From Pseudaminobacter salicylatoxidans (GTDB taxonomy: Bacteria > Pseudomonadota > Alphaproteobacteria > Rhizobiales > Rhizobiaceae), in NCBI RefSeq assembly GCF_003148475.1, contig NZ_QGGG01000001.1, forward strand, positions 496,001-560,000: a DNA stretch of 64,000 bases. Direction: 5' to 3'. Each line of letters starts with the position of its first letter. Position 1 is the first letter of the stretch. Made by a program: the position numbers and the translations under genes. The notes under the pieces are model-generated. The model was given only the letters and a program-made list of their open reading frames with translations, ran no database searches and was not told the DNA's origin. Below, piece by piece: positions 25,074 through 34,302 of this stretch.

Positions 25074-25098
25074 TCTTCCGAACTCGATCACGCTCTTT
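25066..25098 (+). terminator. Intrinsic terminator overlapping the tetR stop codon
   Basis: GAGCGTGATC (25066-25075) pairs perfectly with GATCACGCTC (25086-25095), then TTT. A third GATCACGC copy is at 25106-25113. The stem can also act for the convergent patB-like gene ending at 25116. Confidence 0.7.
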
Positions 25099-25115
25099 CG
25101 ACCGGATCACGCAGC

Positions 25116-26288
25116 TTATTGCAGATCTGAAAACGCTGCCTGCAGGCGGGAGACCGCTTCATCGACCATCTTGCGGGAACAGGCGAAATTGAAGCGCAGG
25201 AAACCGTCGCCACCCGCCCCGAAGGTGTGGCCATGGTTCGTTGCGATGCGCGCTTCCTTTTCCACGCGGGTGATGAATTCCTCGCTGCTCAGCCCCGCGC
25301 CGGACCCGTCCACCCAGGCCAGATAGGTCGCCTCAAGCGGCATGGAGCGCAAGCCCGGAATCGCGGCGATGCCGGCATCGAAGGCTTGCCGGTTTCCGTC
25401 CAGATATCGGATCAGATTGTCCAGCCACTCCGCGCCCTCGGGCGAATAGGCGGCCGTGACCATGTGCATTCCAAAGGAATTCGGGCCGATGCCAAGTGCG
25501 ACATGCCGCCTTGCGAAGGCGCTTCGCAGCTTTTCGTCGGCGACGATGACATTGCCGACATGGGCTCCGGCGATATTGAACGTCTTGGTCGCGGCGGTCA
25601 TCATGACCAGACGTTGCGCGGCTTCAGGCGCCGCCACCGCCATCGGGATGTGCCGCTGCCCCGGAAACACCAGATCCTGATGGATTTCGTCCGACACCAG
25701 GACGAGGTTGTGGCGCGCGGCAAAATCGGCCACTCCGCGCAGTTCCTCCAGCGTCCAGACGCGTCCGCCGGGGTTGTGCGGCGAACACAGGATCAGCATC
25801 TTCTCCCTACCGGTCATGCGCCGGTCCCAATTGTCGAAGTCCATCCGATAGGAGCCGTCCTGCCGGATCAGCGGGAGCTCGCACACTTCACGCCCGGCCG
25901 CACGCACCACACGGGCGAATGCATGATAAACCGGCGTCATCAGAACCACGGCGTCACCCGGCTCGGTCCAGGTATCGACACATAATGCGGTGCCGTTCAC
26001 CAGTCCGTTGGTGGTGAAGATCGAGGCAGGGTCCACGTGCCAGCCATGGCGCCTGGCCATCCACCAGCAGATCGCTTCGCGATACGGACCTTCATCGCCG
26101 AAATAACCATAAATGCCGTGACCGAGCATCCGCTCCAGCGCCGCCTGCACCGGTGCGGGAGGGCGGAAGTCCATGTCGGCCACCCACATCGGCAACGCGT
26201 CTTTGCCGGACAAGCCATACAGCGGCTCCATCATGTCCCATTTCGAGCAATGCGTTCCGCGACGGTCGATAGTCTCGTCAAAATTCAT
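25116..26288 (-). CDS. patB: PatB/MalY-type cysteine-S-conjugate (cystathionine) beta-lyase
   Basis: 390-aa fold-type I PLP enzyme that splits C-S bonds of cystathionine or cysteine S-conjugates into pyruvate, ammonia and a thiol. The N-terminus FDETIDRRGTHCSKWD is the family signature; next come PMWVADMDFRPP, Asn172 in CSPHNPGGRVW, Asp200 in VSDEIHQDLVF, and PLP Lys235 in ATKTFNIAGAHVGN. The C-terminal FLRFNFACSR supplies the carboxylate-binding Arg. Last gene of the fourteen-gene operon, 98 bp after matB. The neighbours argue for a catabolic lyase rather than methionine synthesis, which would not need an ABC importer or malonate enzymes. Confidence 0.87.
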   Translation of the reverse strand: MNFDETIDRRGTHCSKWDMMEPLYGLSGKDALPMWVADMDFRPPAPVQAALERMLGHGIYGYFGDEGPYREAICWWMARRHGWHVDPASIFTTNGLVNGTALCVDTWTEPGDAVVLMTPVYHAFARVVRAAGREVCELPLIRQDGSYRMDFDNWDRRMTGREKMLILCSPHNPGGRVWTLEELRGVADFAARHNLVLVSDEIHQDLVFPGQRHIPMAVAAPEAAQRLVMMTAATKTFNIAGAHVGNVIVADEKLRSAFARRHVALGIGPNSFGMHMVTAAYSPEGAEWLDNLIRYLDGNRQAFDAGIAAIPGLRSMPLEATYLAWVDGSGAGLSSEEFITRVEKEARIATNHGHTFGAGGDGFLRFNFACSRKMVDEAVSRLQAAFSDLQ

Positions 26289-26386
26289 GGTGTTCTCCGG
26301 CTGTGGCAGCTTGATCGTTCTCGTCGAAGGGGCGGCAAGACATTCCGGTTTGCCGGCTTCCCGGTTCTGCCGCCATGTGGAAGGAC

Positions 26387-27898
26387 TCAGGCGAAAAGGG
26401 ACACGAACTCCTGACGAAGCAGGTTCTTCTGCACCTTGCCCATCGTGTTTCGCGGCAGGTCCGCAAGGATAGCGACATGCTTCGGCTGCTTGAACCTTGC
26501 CAGCCGTTCGGCCAGCGCCGCGATCACGCCGGCAGCGTCTATGGTTGCGCCGGGCCGCGCCACGAGGACCGCTACCACGGCTTCGCCAAAGTCAGGATGC
26601 GGCACGCCCACAACCGCGCTTTCCAGGACCCCCGGCAACTCATCCAGGATAAGTTCGATCTCCTTGGGATACACGTTGTAGCCGCCGGTGATGATGAGAT
26701 CCTTCTGACGCCCGACGATGGTGACGTAGCCGTCAGCGTCGATGGTTCCGATGTCGCCGGTGATAAAGAAGCCGTTCTCGCGCAGTTCCTCGCGGGTCTT
26801 TTCAGGCATGCGCCAATAGCCCTTGAAGACGTTGGGGCCACGCACCTCGATCATGCCGGGGTCGCCCTGCCGCACGGCTTCACCGGTTTCGGGGTCGGTG
26901 ATCTTCACGTCTATCCCAGGCAGGGCATGGCCCACCGTTCCCGCCCGGCGCTCGCCGTCATACGGGTTCGACGTATTCATGTTGGTTTCCGTCATGCCAT
27001 AGCGTTCGAGGATGCGATGGCCTGTACGCGCTTCGAAACTTTGATGTGTCTCGGCCAGAAGCGGGGCCGAGCCGGAGGTGAACAGGCGCATGTGACGCGT
27101 CAGATCACGGGTGAAGGCGGGCGTATCGAGAAGCCGTGTATAAAAGGTCGGCACGCCCATCATCGTCGTGGCGCGCGGCAACCAAGAAATCACATCATCA
27201 GCCTTGAAGCCCGGCAGAAAGATCATGGAGCCACCCGACAGCAGCACCACATTGATCGCAACGAAAAGGCCGTGGGTATGAAAGATCGGGAGTGCGTGCA
27301 GCAGCACGTCATTTTCGTCGAAGCGCCATTCGTCGACGAGCACCCGGGCGTTCGACAACAGGTTCTCGTGGCTGAGCATCGCACCTTTCGAGCGTCCGGT
27401 TGTGCCGGACGTATAGAGAATGGCGGCAAGGTCGTCGCCCGATCGCGCGACAGGCACGAACCCTATCCCCGCAGCCTTCGCGCGGTCTCTCAGGCTGCCT
27501 TCACCACCCGCATCGAGCGTTTCGAAACGCGCGCCATGGCGCTGGGCAACCTGCGACAGCAGATCCTTCCTTGAGGGGTCTCCCACCAGCAGGGATGCTT
27601 CAGCGTCCTCGACGAAATATTCCACTTCCGCGGCCGTGTAGGCGGTATTCAGCGGCAGGAAGATGATGCCCGTCGCGATGGCCGCGCAGTAGAGCGCCAG
27701 CGCCTCGGGCGTCTTTTCCACCTGCACCGCCATCCTGTCGCCGGCCTGCAAACCGAGTCCGGACAGCGCCGCGGCAAACGACATGGCTGTCCGATGCAGG
27801 CTTTCGCCCGTGATTTCATTCCCGCGTGCATCGGTCAGAAATGTGCTGCCGCGCGTTGCAAGCGGGGCCACCAGATGGTCGTAAAGCGGATTAGGCAC
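26387..27898 (-). CDS. matB: Malonyl-CoA synthetase (MatB)
   Basis: 503-aa AMP-forming ligase that makes malonyl-CoA from malonate, CoA and ATP. Starts at GTG 27898, overlapping the decarboxylase stop by 8 bases, with AGGA 9 bases upstream; an in-frame extension to 28006 is rejected. Motifs: P-loop LYTSGTTGRSKGAMLSH, ERYGMTETNMN, TGDIGTIDADGYVTIVGR, IITGGYNVYPKEIE, and the catalytic Lys in RNTMGKVQKN. This combination is the MatB pattern of Rhizobium matABC. Works directly with the adjacent malonyl-CoA decarboxylase to turn malonate into acetyl-CoA. Confidence 0.92.
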   Translation of the reverse strand: MPNPLYDHLVAPLATRGSTFLTDARGNEITGESLHRTAMSFAAALSGLGLQAGDRMAVQVEKTPEALALYCAAIATGIIFLPLNTAYTAAEVEYFVEDAEASLLVGDPSRKDLLSQVAQRHGARFETLDAGGEGSLRDRAKAAGIGFVPVARSGDDLAAILYTSGTTGRSKGAMLSHENLLSNARVLVDEWRFDENDVLLHALPIFHTHGLFVAINVVLLSGGSMIFLPGFKADDVISWLPRATTMMGVPTFYTRLLDTPAFTRDLTRHMRLFTSGSAPLLAETHQSFEARTGHRILERYGMTETNMNTSNPYDGERRAGTVGHALPGIDVKITDPETGEAVRQGDPGMIEVRGPNVFKGYWRMPEKTREELRENGFFITGDIGTIDADGYVTIVGRQKDLIITGGYNVYPKEIELILDELPGVLESAVVGVPHPDFGEAVVAVLVARPGATIDAAGVIAALAERLARFKQPKHVAILADLPRNTMGKVQKNLLRQEFVSLFA

Positions 27899-29195
27899 GG
27901 CGTCTGTTCCTGTCTTTGCGTAAAAGCTGTTCGAGCTGCCGGGATGCCGAAACCGCTTTGGCGGCGCTATAGCGCTCGCTGTTGCGACTGACCGACGGCA
28001 GGTCATAGAGATAATTCACCATCATCGTCGAGGACTGTTTCCAGCCATTGGCCGACACATCCGCCAATGTGTGGACATCATGCACCAACGCGCCATTGGC
28101 GAGATGGAAACGAGCAACCGGGTCATAAGGCAGTCCGTCCGACCGCTTTCCTTCCAGGAGGTATTCCACACAAAGTCGCCGCAACCAATCCCGGTTGTCC
28201 GTGATGGCCTGCGTATCGCCATTTTCGATGCGCGACAGAAGAGTGGCAAGCTCGGGGTGATCGGACGAAATTTCTTTTAGCCAGCGGTTCAGTCCCGGCA
28301 GGGGCGAGAGGGTCACGAACGACTTCAGGCCCGGCAGGTCGCGAGCAAGTTCCTCGACGACCTGCTTGATGAGAAGGTTGCCAAAGGAAATCCCTTTCAA
28401 CCCTTCCTGACAGTTCGAAATCGAATAGAACACTGCCGTGTCGATCTCGCTATCATGCAACGGTTCGCGATCCTCACCCAGAAGGACCTGCACCGAGCCG
28501 GGTATACCGCGGCAGAGAGCCACTTCGACGAATATCAGCGGCTCTTCCGGCATCGCGGGATGGAAAAAGGCGAAGCAGCGCCGGTCACGCGGCAACAGCC
28601 TGCGCCGAAGCTCCTGCCAATCGTTGATGGCATGCACCGCTTCGTATTCGATTATCTTTTCAAGGATATTCGCGGGGGTCGACCAGTCGATCTGTCGAAG
28701 AACCAGAAAGCCGCGGTTGAACCAGCTGGAGAACAGATGCTGGAAATCGGCGTCGATCACACCAAGTTCCGTCATCTGAGGCATGAGCCGCAACAGGTCG
28801 CGGCGCATCCGAACCAGCCAGACGGTAGCTCCCGGGGCCTGATTGAGACGGCGCAGCAGTCCCTGCCGGCGCGGTTCGGCTGCGCGTGACAACCGGTGCA
28901 GCGTCTCCACGCTGCGTCCGGCACGGTAGGCTTCTATTGCTGCGTTCACGTTGTCGGGATCAAGGTCCAGATGCTCCGCCAGATAGGCGAAGAACTCGCA
29001 TTTGGCCGCATCGTCCATTGCCTGATAACGCGACAGGATTTCCTTGGCGAGCATCATACCCGAGACTTCGCCCTCACCTGAGAGGAGTGCCTCGATCCGA
29101 TCGGCCATCGTGCCGGCGTCGGGCGAAGCCTGCAGCAAGCGCGCCGAACGAATTTCAAACAGCGTCGCCATCATATCTGCGAAGAACTTTGCCAA
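27891..29195 (-). CDS. matA: Malonyl-CoA decarboxylase
   Basis: 434-aa MCD family enzyme (malonyl-CoA to acetyl-CoA plus CO2). The N-terminal helical oligomerisation domain (residues about 1-120) is followed by the GNAT-fold catalytic domain: LVRMRRDLLR, INDWQELRRRLLPRDRRCFAFFHPAMPEEPLIFVEVAL (seen in segments), FYSISNCQEGLKGISFGN, the catalytic Ser in FVTLSPLPG and His in ARFHLANGA. Length matches bacterial MatA. Its 3' end overlaps matB. It is 64 bp downstream of the M20 amidase gene, whose product could release the malonate. Confidence 0.92.
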   Translation of the reverse strand: MAKFFADMMATLFEIRSARLLQASPDAGTMADRIEALLSGEGEVSGMMLAKEILSRYQAMDDAAKCEFFAYLAEHLDLDPDNVNAAIEAYRAGRSVETLHRLSRAAEPRRQGLLRRLNQAPGATVWLVRMRRDLLRLMPQMTELGVIDADFQHLFSSWFNRGFLVLRQIDWSTPANILEKIIEYEAVHAINDWQELRRRLLPRDRRCFAFFHPAMPEEPLIFVEVALCRGIPGSVQVLLGEDREPLHDSEIDTAVFYSISNCQEGLKGISFGNLLIKQVVEELARDLPGLKSFVTLSPLPGLNRWLKEISSDHPELATLLSRIENGDTQAITDNRDWLRRLCVEYLLEGKRSDGLPYDPVARFHLANGALVHDVHTLADVSANGWKQSSTMMVNYLYDLPSVSRNSERYSAAKAVSASRQLEQLLRKDRNRRRA

Positions 29196-29259
29196 GTGTC
29201 GTCACTCCCAACCTGACCGCCAATGACACGAGCCTGTCACGTTTCGCACCTTGTTGCTT

Positions 29260-30693
29260 CTAGGCCGGGGCAGAGCCCGGCGTATCCCCTTCCACGAGCG
29301 ACCGATATGGCCGACCGCCGCGACGCTCTTCATATTCCTTGCGAGCTTCCCGGATAAGGGACGGGCTGGCAATCGCCTCCAGCGCCGTGCCTGCCATGAC
29401 GACTGCCGCCCGCACCATGGCCCGGTGGGCGGCAGGGGTGCAACCCTGGGCCACGACCTGCCAGCTATGGCTCGGCGTTCCGACAGCCCAGGTTGCGGTC
29501 GCGCACTCGACCGTGGGAACGGTCCAGGTGACGTCGCCCACATCCGTAGACCCCAGTCCCTGGCTCATGCGCCCGTCGAACGGCCGCAGCCCCTCATGCA
29601 GCGGCGCCCGCCCTTCGCCCGTCGGCAGAAGCTCATCCGGTTCGGATACTGCCCGGCGATCCGGCTTGTCGCGATCCGGCAACGTTTCGCGAATCTCCTC
29701 GGCGAAAGCACGCTCGTCGGGGGTGAAGGACAGGCGGCCAAGCCTGCGCATCACGCCATGCATGACATGGCAAAGCGCGGCATTGGGCAACACGTTCGAA
29801 GCGCCCCCCTGCGGCAGGAAATCCACCTCCGTGCCCGTCATCAGCGCCGCGCCACGGGCGATGTCGTCGACCCGCGCGACCAGATCATGGACCATATCGA
29901 GCTCGGGAGCACGGATCATGTAGAGGACCTCCGCCCTTGCCTGCACCACCGCTGGCGCCGCACCGCCGGCATCGGTGATCGCATAATGGAGGCGGACATC
30001 GGGGAGCACATGCTCGCGCAGGAAGTTTGCGCCTATGTTCATCAGTTCCACCGCATCGAGCGCGCTGCGGCCCAGATGAGGGGACATGGCTGCGTGCGCA
30101 GCCGTGCCGCGAAACCGGTAGGCGCGGTTGACAACCGCGAGTGTCGAACGGGCGCGAACCCCGTTGAAGGTACCCGGGTGCCATCCGATGGCTATGGCGG
30201 CGTCGTTGAAGGCTCCCGCCCGAACCAAATAGGCCTTGCCCCAGCCGCCTTCCTCGGCTGGGCAACCATAGTAGCGGACCCGTGCGCGCATCCCGGCCCG
30301 CTTCAGCACCCCCGCCAGCGCCGACGCCGCCAGCATCGAACCGGCGCCGAGCAGGTTGTGGCCGCAGCCATGACCGTTGCCGCCCTGCACGACCGGCTGC
30401 TGGCAGGCCAGACCGGCGACCTGGCTTAACCCCGGAAGGGCGTCGAACTCGCCCAGGAAGGCGATGACCGGCCCCTCCTCGCCCCAGTCCGCCATGAAGG
30501 CGGTATCGAGCCCTGCCGGCCGCCGGGTGATCCGGAACCCTTGCGCCTCCATTGCCTCGATCTGCCGCGCGGCGGAGCGGTGTTCGCCAAAACACAACTC
30601 CGGCGTTGCCCAGATATCATCGGCCACCGCCGTGAAAACCGGCGCGAGGCCGACGATCGCGGCATCAAGAAGGGCGCAGACGTCCTGTGCCAC
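29260..30693 (-). CDS. M20-family amidohydrolase, AbgB-like
   Basis: 477-aa metal-dependent amidase. GTG start at 30693. Zinc-binding HGCGHNLLGAGS (His108, His112), the catalytic Glu pair in CPAEEGGWGK near 148, and the inserted dimerisation domain (about 190-310). The HGCGHN form and length place it with aminobenzoyl-glutamate hydrolase B (AbgB) and related aminoacylases, which cleave N-acyl amino acids. No signal peptide, so it acts in the cytoplasm after import. Coupled tightly to the upstream esterase gene (4 bp gap). In this operon it is the best candidate for cutting an N-malonyl amide (inference). Confidence 0.87.
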   Translation of the reverse strand: MAQDVCALLDAAIVGLAPVFTAVADDIWATPELCFGEHRSAARQIEAMEAQGFRITRRPAGLDTAFMADWGEEGPVIAFLGEFDALPGLSQVAGLACQQPVVQGGNGHGCGHNLLGAGSMLAASALAGVLKRAGMRARVRYYGCPAEEGGWGKAYLVRAGAFNDAAIAIGWHPGTFNGVRARSTLAVVNRAYRFRGTAAHAAMSPHLGRSALDAVELMNIGANFLREHVLPDVRLHYAITDAGGAAPAVVQARAEVLYMIRAPELDMVHDLVARVDDIARGAALMTGTEVDFLPQGGASNVLPNAALCHVMHGVMRRLGRLSFTPDERAFAEEIRETLPDRDKPDRRAVSEPDELLPTGEGRAPLHEGLRPFDGRMSQGLGSTDVGDVTWTVPTVECATATWAVGTPSHSWQVVAQGCTPAAHRAMVRAAVVMAGTALEAIASPSLIREARKEYEERRGGRPYRSLVEGDTPGSAPA

Positions 30694-30697
30694 CCGC

Positions 30698-32611
30698 TCA
30701 GTTCCTGCGCAGGACCGGCAAGATCACCCTGGAGGGGTGTTCCGGGTCGTGGTGAACCGCGTTCACGGCCTTGCGCATGTGGGTGTGATAGCCGATCGGC
30801 TCGCCGGTATTCGGGTTCACGTCGAAGCGCGGGAACGACGAGGATGATACCAGCACCCGCAAACGATGACCCGCCTTGAAGACATTCGACGTCGGATAAA
30901 GTTCGAAGCGCACCTTCACCACTTCGCCCTCCTTCATCAAGCTCGGCTTCACGAAACTGTCGCGATAGCGGACCCGGAAGATGCTCTCGCACAGGTTCAT
31001 GCGGTAGCCGTCGGGCCAGGCCTCGCTTTGCGGATAGACGTCCTGCAACTGTACGAAGATGTCGGTGTCCGGCGCATCCGAGGAGAGATGGATTTCCACC
31101 TCGGGACCGCCGACGACATCGGTATCCTCGGCGAAGGGCGGTGTCGTGAAGGACAGGACGTCTGGCCGGTCGGCCAGGTCGCCATAAGGGGCCTCAGCCC
31201 CGCGAACACCCGGATGGGTCACCTGGTCGGCCGCGCCTTGCAGCACGACGCTTTCGCGCAGGGTGATCGGATCGCCGGTGCGCATCATGCGGGGGAACGG
31301 CGGCAGGTTCTGCGTCATGGACGACACGTTGGAAGCGACGGTCGGCATGGGTTTGGCCGGATCGAAGGTGAAGCGGCTGGGCTCGGAAGCGCCCGGCTGC
31401 GTCTTTGACAGCGAACCATCTGCATGCAGATACCAGTCTTCGAACACCACCCCCAGCGGCGGCCACTGCGTGCAGCTTCGCCATTCACCGCCATGAACAA
31501 GTCTGCCGGCCGGGTTCTTGCCGCCGTTCCCGCCCATGTGGAAATACTGGACCTTCGGCCGATCCGCCCAGGCGCTTTCATCGCCTTTCAGGAAGCGATC
31601 GAAGAACTGAAGCATCAGTTCCAGCCTGTCCTTGGCGAGGTTGCCCTTGATCGGCGCCGTCGGACCCATGTCGACATCGCCCGCCAAAGGATTGTCGAGA
31701 TTGGGGCCGCCGTGAACGCCGCCGCCCATGAGCAGATACTGATGCGAGAGCTTGCCGGCGAGGTCCGTGAAATTCTTGATCGTTGCGCGGGGATAGCTGT
31801 CGTACCAGGCACCCGAATAGACTGTGGGAATATCCGCCGTCTGGTTGCGGTAAGCCTCGAAATTGAGGGTGGGGTTCATCCAGTAGTCGCTGAAATCGGC
31901 GTTGCGATAATATTCCAGCGCAAGCTTTTCCCATTTCGGCAGCGAGGACAGCGGGCTGTTGCCTTCGCTCCATGGCAGGCGGGTGAGCCATTCCAGCATT
32001 TTCTCGGAATGTCGCACCAGCTCAGCCTGCAACGCCGGATCTGCGTGCGCTTCCTGCGAATGGATGCTGTTTGTCATCAGCCAGGCCAGCCAGCGCAGTT
32101 CGAGCGTTCCATGATGGCGCAGCGCATGCATGAATGCGTTGGAACCGGCCTGGTTGACCCACATCGCCTTCAGGTGCGGGGGACGCTGGATCGCCGTAGC
32201 GCTCTGGTTCCAGGCGCGCAGCGAGCTGCCCTGGGTTCCAATCATGCCATTGCAATATGGCAAGGCGGCGAGCCATTCGATGACGTCATGGCCGTCCTCG
32301 CCCTCCTTGGCGTCGAGCAGGATGAAGTCGCCTTCGGACTCGAAACGGCCGCGCGCGTCCTGAACGACGTAGATATAGCCACGGCGGGCGAAATACTCAC
32401 CGTTCCTGGCCTGCCCCGACGGCCCCTTGCCCGAGCGGGTATCGTAGGGCGAACGGGTGACGATGGCCGGAAACGGCCCCGTCAGCGGCTCGCCATTTCG
32501 GGACGGTCGGTAGATATCGACTGAAAGTTTCACGCCGTCGCGGGCGGTGCATTTCACCGAACGCGCGATCACCACGTCATAGAGCGCGTCTTTGCTGCTG
32601 GTCACGTCCAT
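30698..32611 (-). CDS. CocE/NonD-family alpha/beta hydrolase (X-Pro dipeptidyl-peptidase S15 type)
   Basis: 637-aa hydrolase; start at 32611 with a strong GAGGAGG site. N-terminal alpha/beta domain: RDGVKLSVDIYRP, DARGRFESEGDF, and the nucleophile elbow IGTQGSSLRAW with Ser130 (the usual G after it is Ala). The C-terminal jelly-roll (about 480-630) has GPEVEIHLSSDAPDTDIFVQL and ends GYHTHMRKAVNAVHHD. Family members hydrolyse esters (cocaine esterase), glutaryl amides or X-Pro peptides. No signal peptide. Sits between the ligase and amidase genes; likely an early ester- or amide-opening step. Confidence 0.87.
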   Translation of the reverse strand: MDVTSSKDALYDVVIARSVKCTARDGVKLSVDIYRPSRNGEPLTGPFPAIVTRSPYDTRSGKGPSGQARNGEYFARRGYIYVVQDARGRFESEGDFILLDAKEGEDGHDVIEWLAALPYCNGMIGTQGSSLRAWNQSATAIQRPPHLKAMWVNQAGSNAFMHALRHHGTLELRWLAWLMTNSIHSQEAHADPALQAELVRHSEKMLEWLTRLPWSEGNSPLSSLPKWEKLALEYYRNADFSDYWMNPTLNFEAYRNQTADIPTVYSGAWYDSYPRATIKNFTDLAGKLSHQYLLMGGGVHGGPNLDNPLAGDVDMGPTAPIKGNLAKDRLELMLQFFDRFLKGDESAWADRPKVQYFHMGGNGGKNPAGRLVHGGEWRSCTQWPPLGVVFEDWYLHADGSLSKTQPGASEPSRFTFDPAKPMPTVASNVSSMTQNLPPFPRMMRTGDPITLRESVVLQGAADQVTHPGVRGAEAPYGDLADRPDVLSFTTPPFAEDTDVVGGPEVEIHLSSDAPDTDIFVQLQDVYPQSEAWPDGYRMNLCESIFRVRYRDSFVKPSLMKEGEVVKVRFELYPTSNVFKAGHRLRVLVSSSSFPRFDVNPNTGEPIGYHTHMRKAVNAVHHDPEHPSRVILPVLRRN

Positions 32612-32621
32612 TGTTTCCTCC

Positions 32622-34280
32622 TCACGCTTGCGTCCGGGGCTCGCCCTGCCGGGCTGCGAATTCACGCAAGCGCAATTCGCGACGCTGAATTTTACCCACC
32701 GGGTTCTTCGGCAAATCTGCGATGAACTCGATCCGTCTCGGATATTTGTAGGGAGCCGTCAGGCGCTTGACGAAGTCCTGAAGCTCGCGGGCAAGTGCGT
32801 CGCTGCCTTCAAATCCCTCGTGTAGCACCACAAAGGCCTTGACCACCTCGCCACGTTCTTCGTCCGGGCTCGGGACTGCAGCTGCCTCGCGCACCATCGG
32901 ATGCTCAATCAGAGCGTTCTCGACTTCCTGCGGACCGATGCGATAGCCCGCGGAGTTGATGACATCGTCAGCCCGCCCCTCGTAATAGAGGTAGCCGTCG
33001 TCATCGGCCCGGGCATTGTCGCCGGTCAGGAAATAGTCCTGACCGTTCACGGACATGCGGGTGGAGGCCGTGCGCTCGGGATCCCGCCAGTAACCCAGCA
33101 TGAGATGGTCGCTGGGCAGGCGAAGGGCGATCTGCCCGGTCTGCCCTGGCGCAGCGAGTTGGCCGTCGCTGGTGATCAGGTCCAGCTCGACGCCCGGCAG
33201 CGCCCGCCCCATCGCTCCGGAGCGCACTTCAGTGTCGCGGTAGTTGGCAACAAGCATCAGCGTTTCGGTCAGCCCATATGCCTCGAGCACGGGCTTTCCC
33301 GTCATGGCCTTCCACGCTTCCAGCACGGGCGGGTTCAGGGACTCGCCTGCCGAAACCGTAAGCCGCAGCTTCGGCAAGGCCCTGCCCGTCAAATCCAGCG
33401 CGACAAGGCGACGAAGCTCAGTCGCGGCGGCGCAGTAGACGGTAACGCCGTGGCGGGCGATCAGCTCCAGACGATATTCGGGATCGAACGGCCCATCATA
33501 GAAAAGTACCGTCGAACCACGGCTCCAGGGTCCGAAGAGGATTGATGTTCCTGCCTTGGACCATCCCGTGTCGGCGGTGCAGAACATCACGTCGTCCTGC
33601 GCCAGATCCAGCCAGTGTTCGGCCGATCCGCGCCAGGCGTGGAGCGCGCGCGATGCGTGGGTGACACCCTTGGGCAAGCCGGTTGACCCGGACGTGTAGA
33701 AGATCAGGGCCGGGTCTTCGGCCCGCACGGTTGCCGCGCGGAATTCGGCTGCGTCCTCGGTGAGCAGGCGATCGAAAGCAAGCCACCCGTCAGGGGACCA
33801 CACGTCAGGTTCCGCGCCTGCCGGTTCGACTGCAATTCGCAGCGTGTTCGTTGGGGCAGACGCGAACTTGTCGATTTCGGAGACCGTGGTGATCACCGCC
33901 GACGCATCCGAATTGGCCAGACGGTAGTCGATATCCTTGGCCGTCAGCATCGTGACGCAGGGAATGGCGACAGCGCCGAGCTTGAGCACCGCGACCATCG
34001 CCAGTTGCCATGCGGGAATACGCGGCAACATGACCATAACCCGGTCGCCGGGTCCGACGCCACGACGGCCCAGCGCCGCGGCCAGCCGATCCGTCAGCGC
34101 CGCGATTTCCGCAAAGCTGTAAGTACGCGCACCACCGGAGGCATCGCACCAGATCAACGCCGGTGCGGCCGCGTTGCGCGTTTCGTCCGCCGCCCATGTA
34201 TCGACGACATCCGTGCCGAAGTTAAAAGTCTCCGGAGTTGCGAGCCGGTATTCGGCCCGCAATCTTTGGTATCTATCCAT
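32622..34280 (-). CDS. AMP-forming acyl-CoA synthetase (medium-chain/aryl acid, ACSM-like)
   Basis: 552-aa adenylate-forming ligase. P-loop FYTSGSTGLPKGVTH, CTADTGWSKAGTSILFGPW (typical of the ACSM/benzoate-CoA branch), EAYGLTETLML, TGDNARADDDGYLYYEGRADD, INSAGYRIGPQEVE and the catalytic Lys in NPVGKIQRREL. The acid it activates is not predictable from motifs, but ACSM-like enzymes favour medium-chain or aromatic acids. It would charge the acid released by the neighbouring hydrolases. Spacing: 22 bp after the alpha/beta hydrolase gene and 10 bp before the CocE gene. Confidence 0.88.
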   Translation of the reverse strand: MDRYQRLRAEYRLATPETFNFGTDVVDTWAADETRNAAAPALIWCDASGGARTYSFAEIAALTDRLAAALGRRGVGPGDRVMVMLPRIPAWQLAMVAVLKLGAVAIPCVTMLTAKDIDYRLANSDASAVITTVSEIDKFASAPTNTLRIAVEPAGAEPDVWSPDGWLAFDRLLTEDAAEFRAATVRAEDPALIFYTSGSTGLPKGVTHASRALHAWRGSAEHWLDLAQDDVMFCTADTGWSKAGTSILFGPWSRGSTVLFYDGPFDPEYRLELIARHGVTVYCAAATELRRLVALDLTGRALPKLRLTVSAGESLNPPVLEAWKAMTGKPVLEAYGLTETLMLVANYRDTEVRSGAMGRALPGVELDLITSDGQLAAPGQTGQIALRLPSDHLMLGYWRDPERTASTRMSVNGQDYFLTGDNARADDDGYLYYEGRADDVINSAGYRIGPQEVENALIEHPMVREAAAVPSPDEERGEVVKAFVVLHEGFEGSDALARELQDFVKRLTAPYKYPRRIEFIADLPKNPVGKIQRRELRLREFAARQGEPRTQA

Positions 34281-34302
34281 GATATTCTCCTGCAGGCGCT
34301 GG

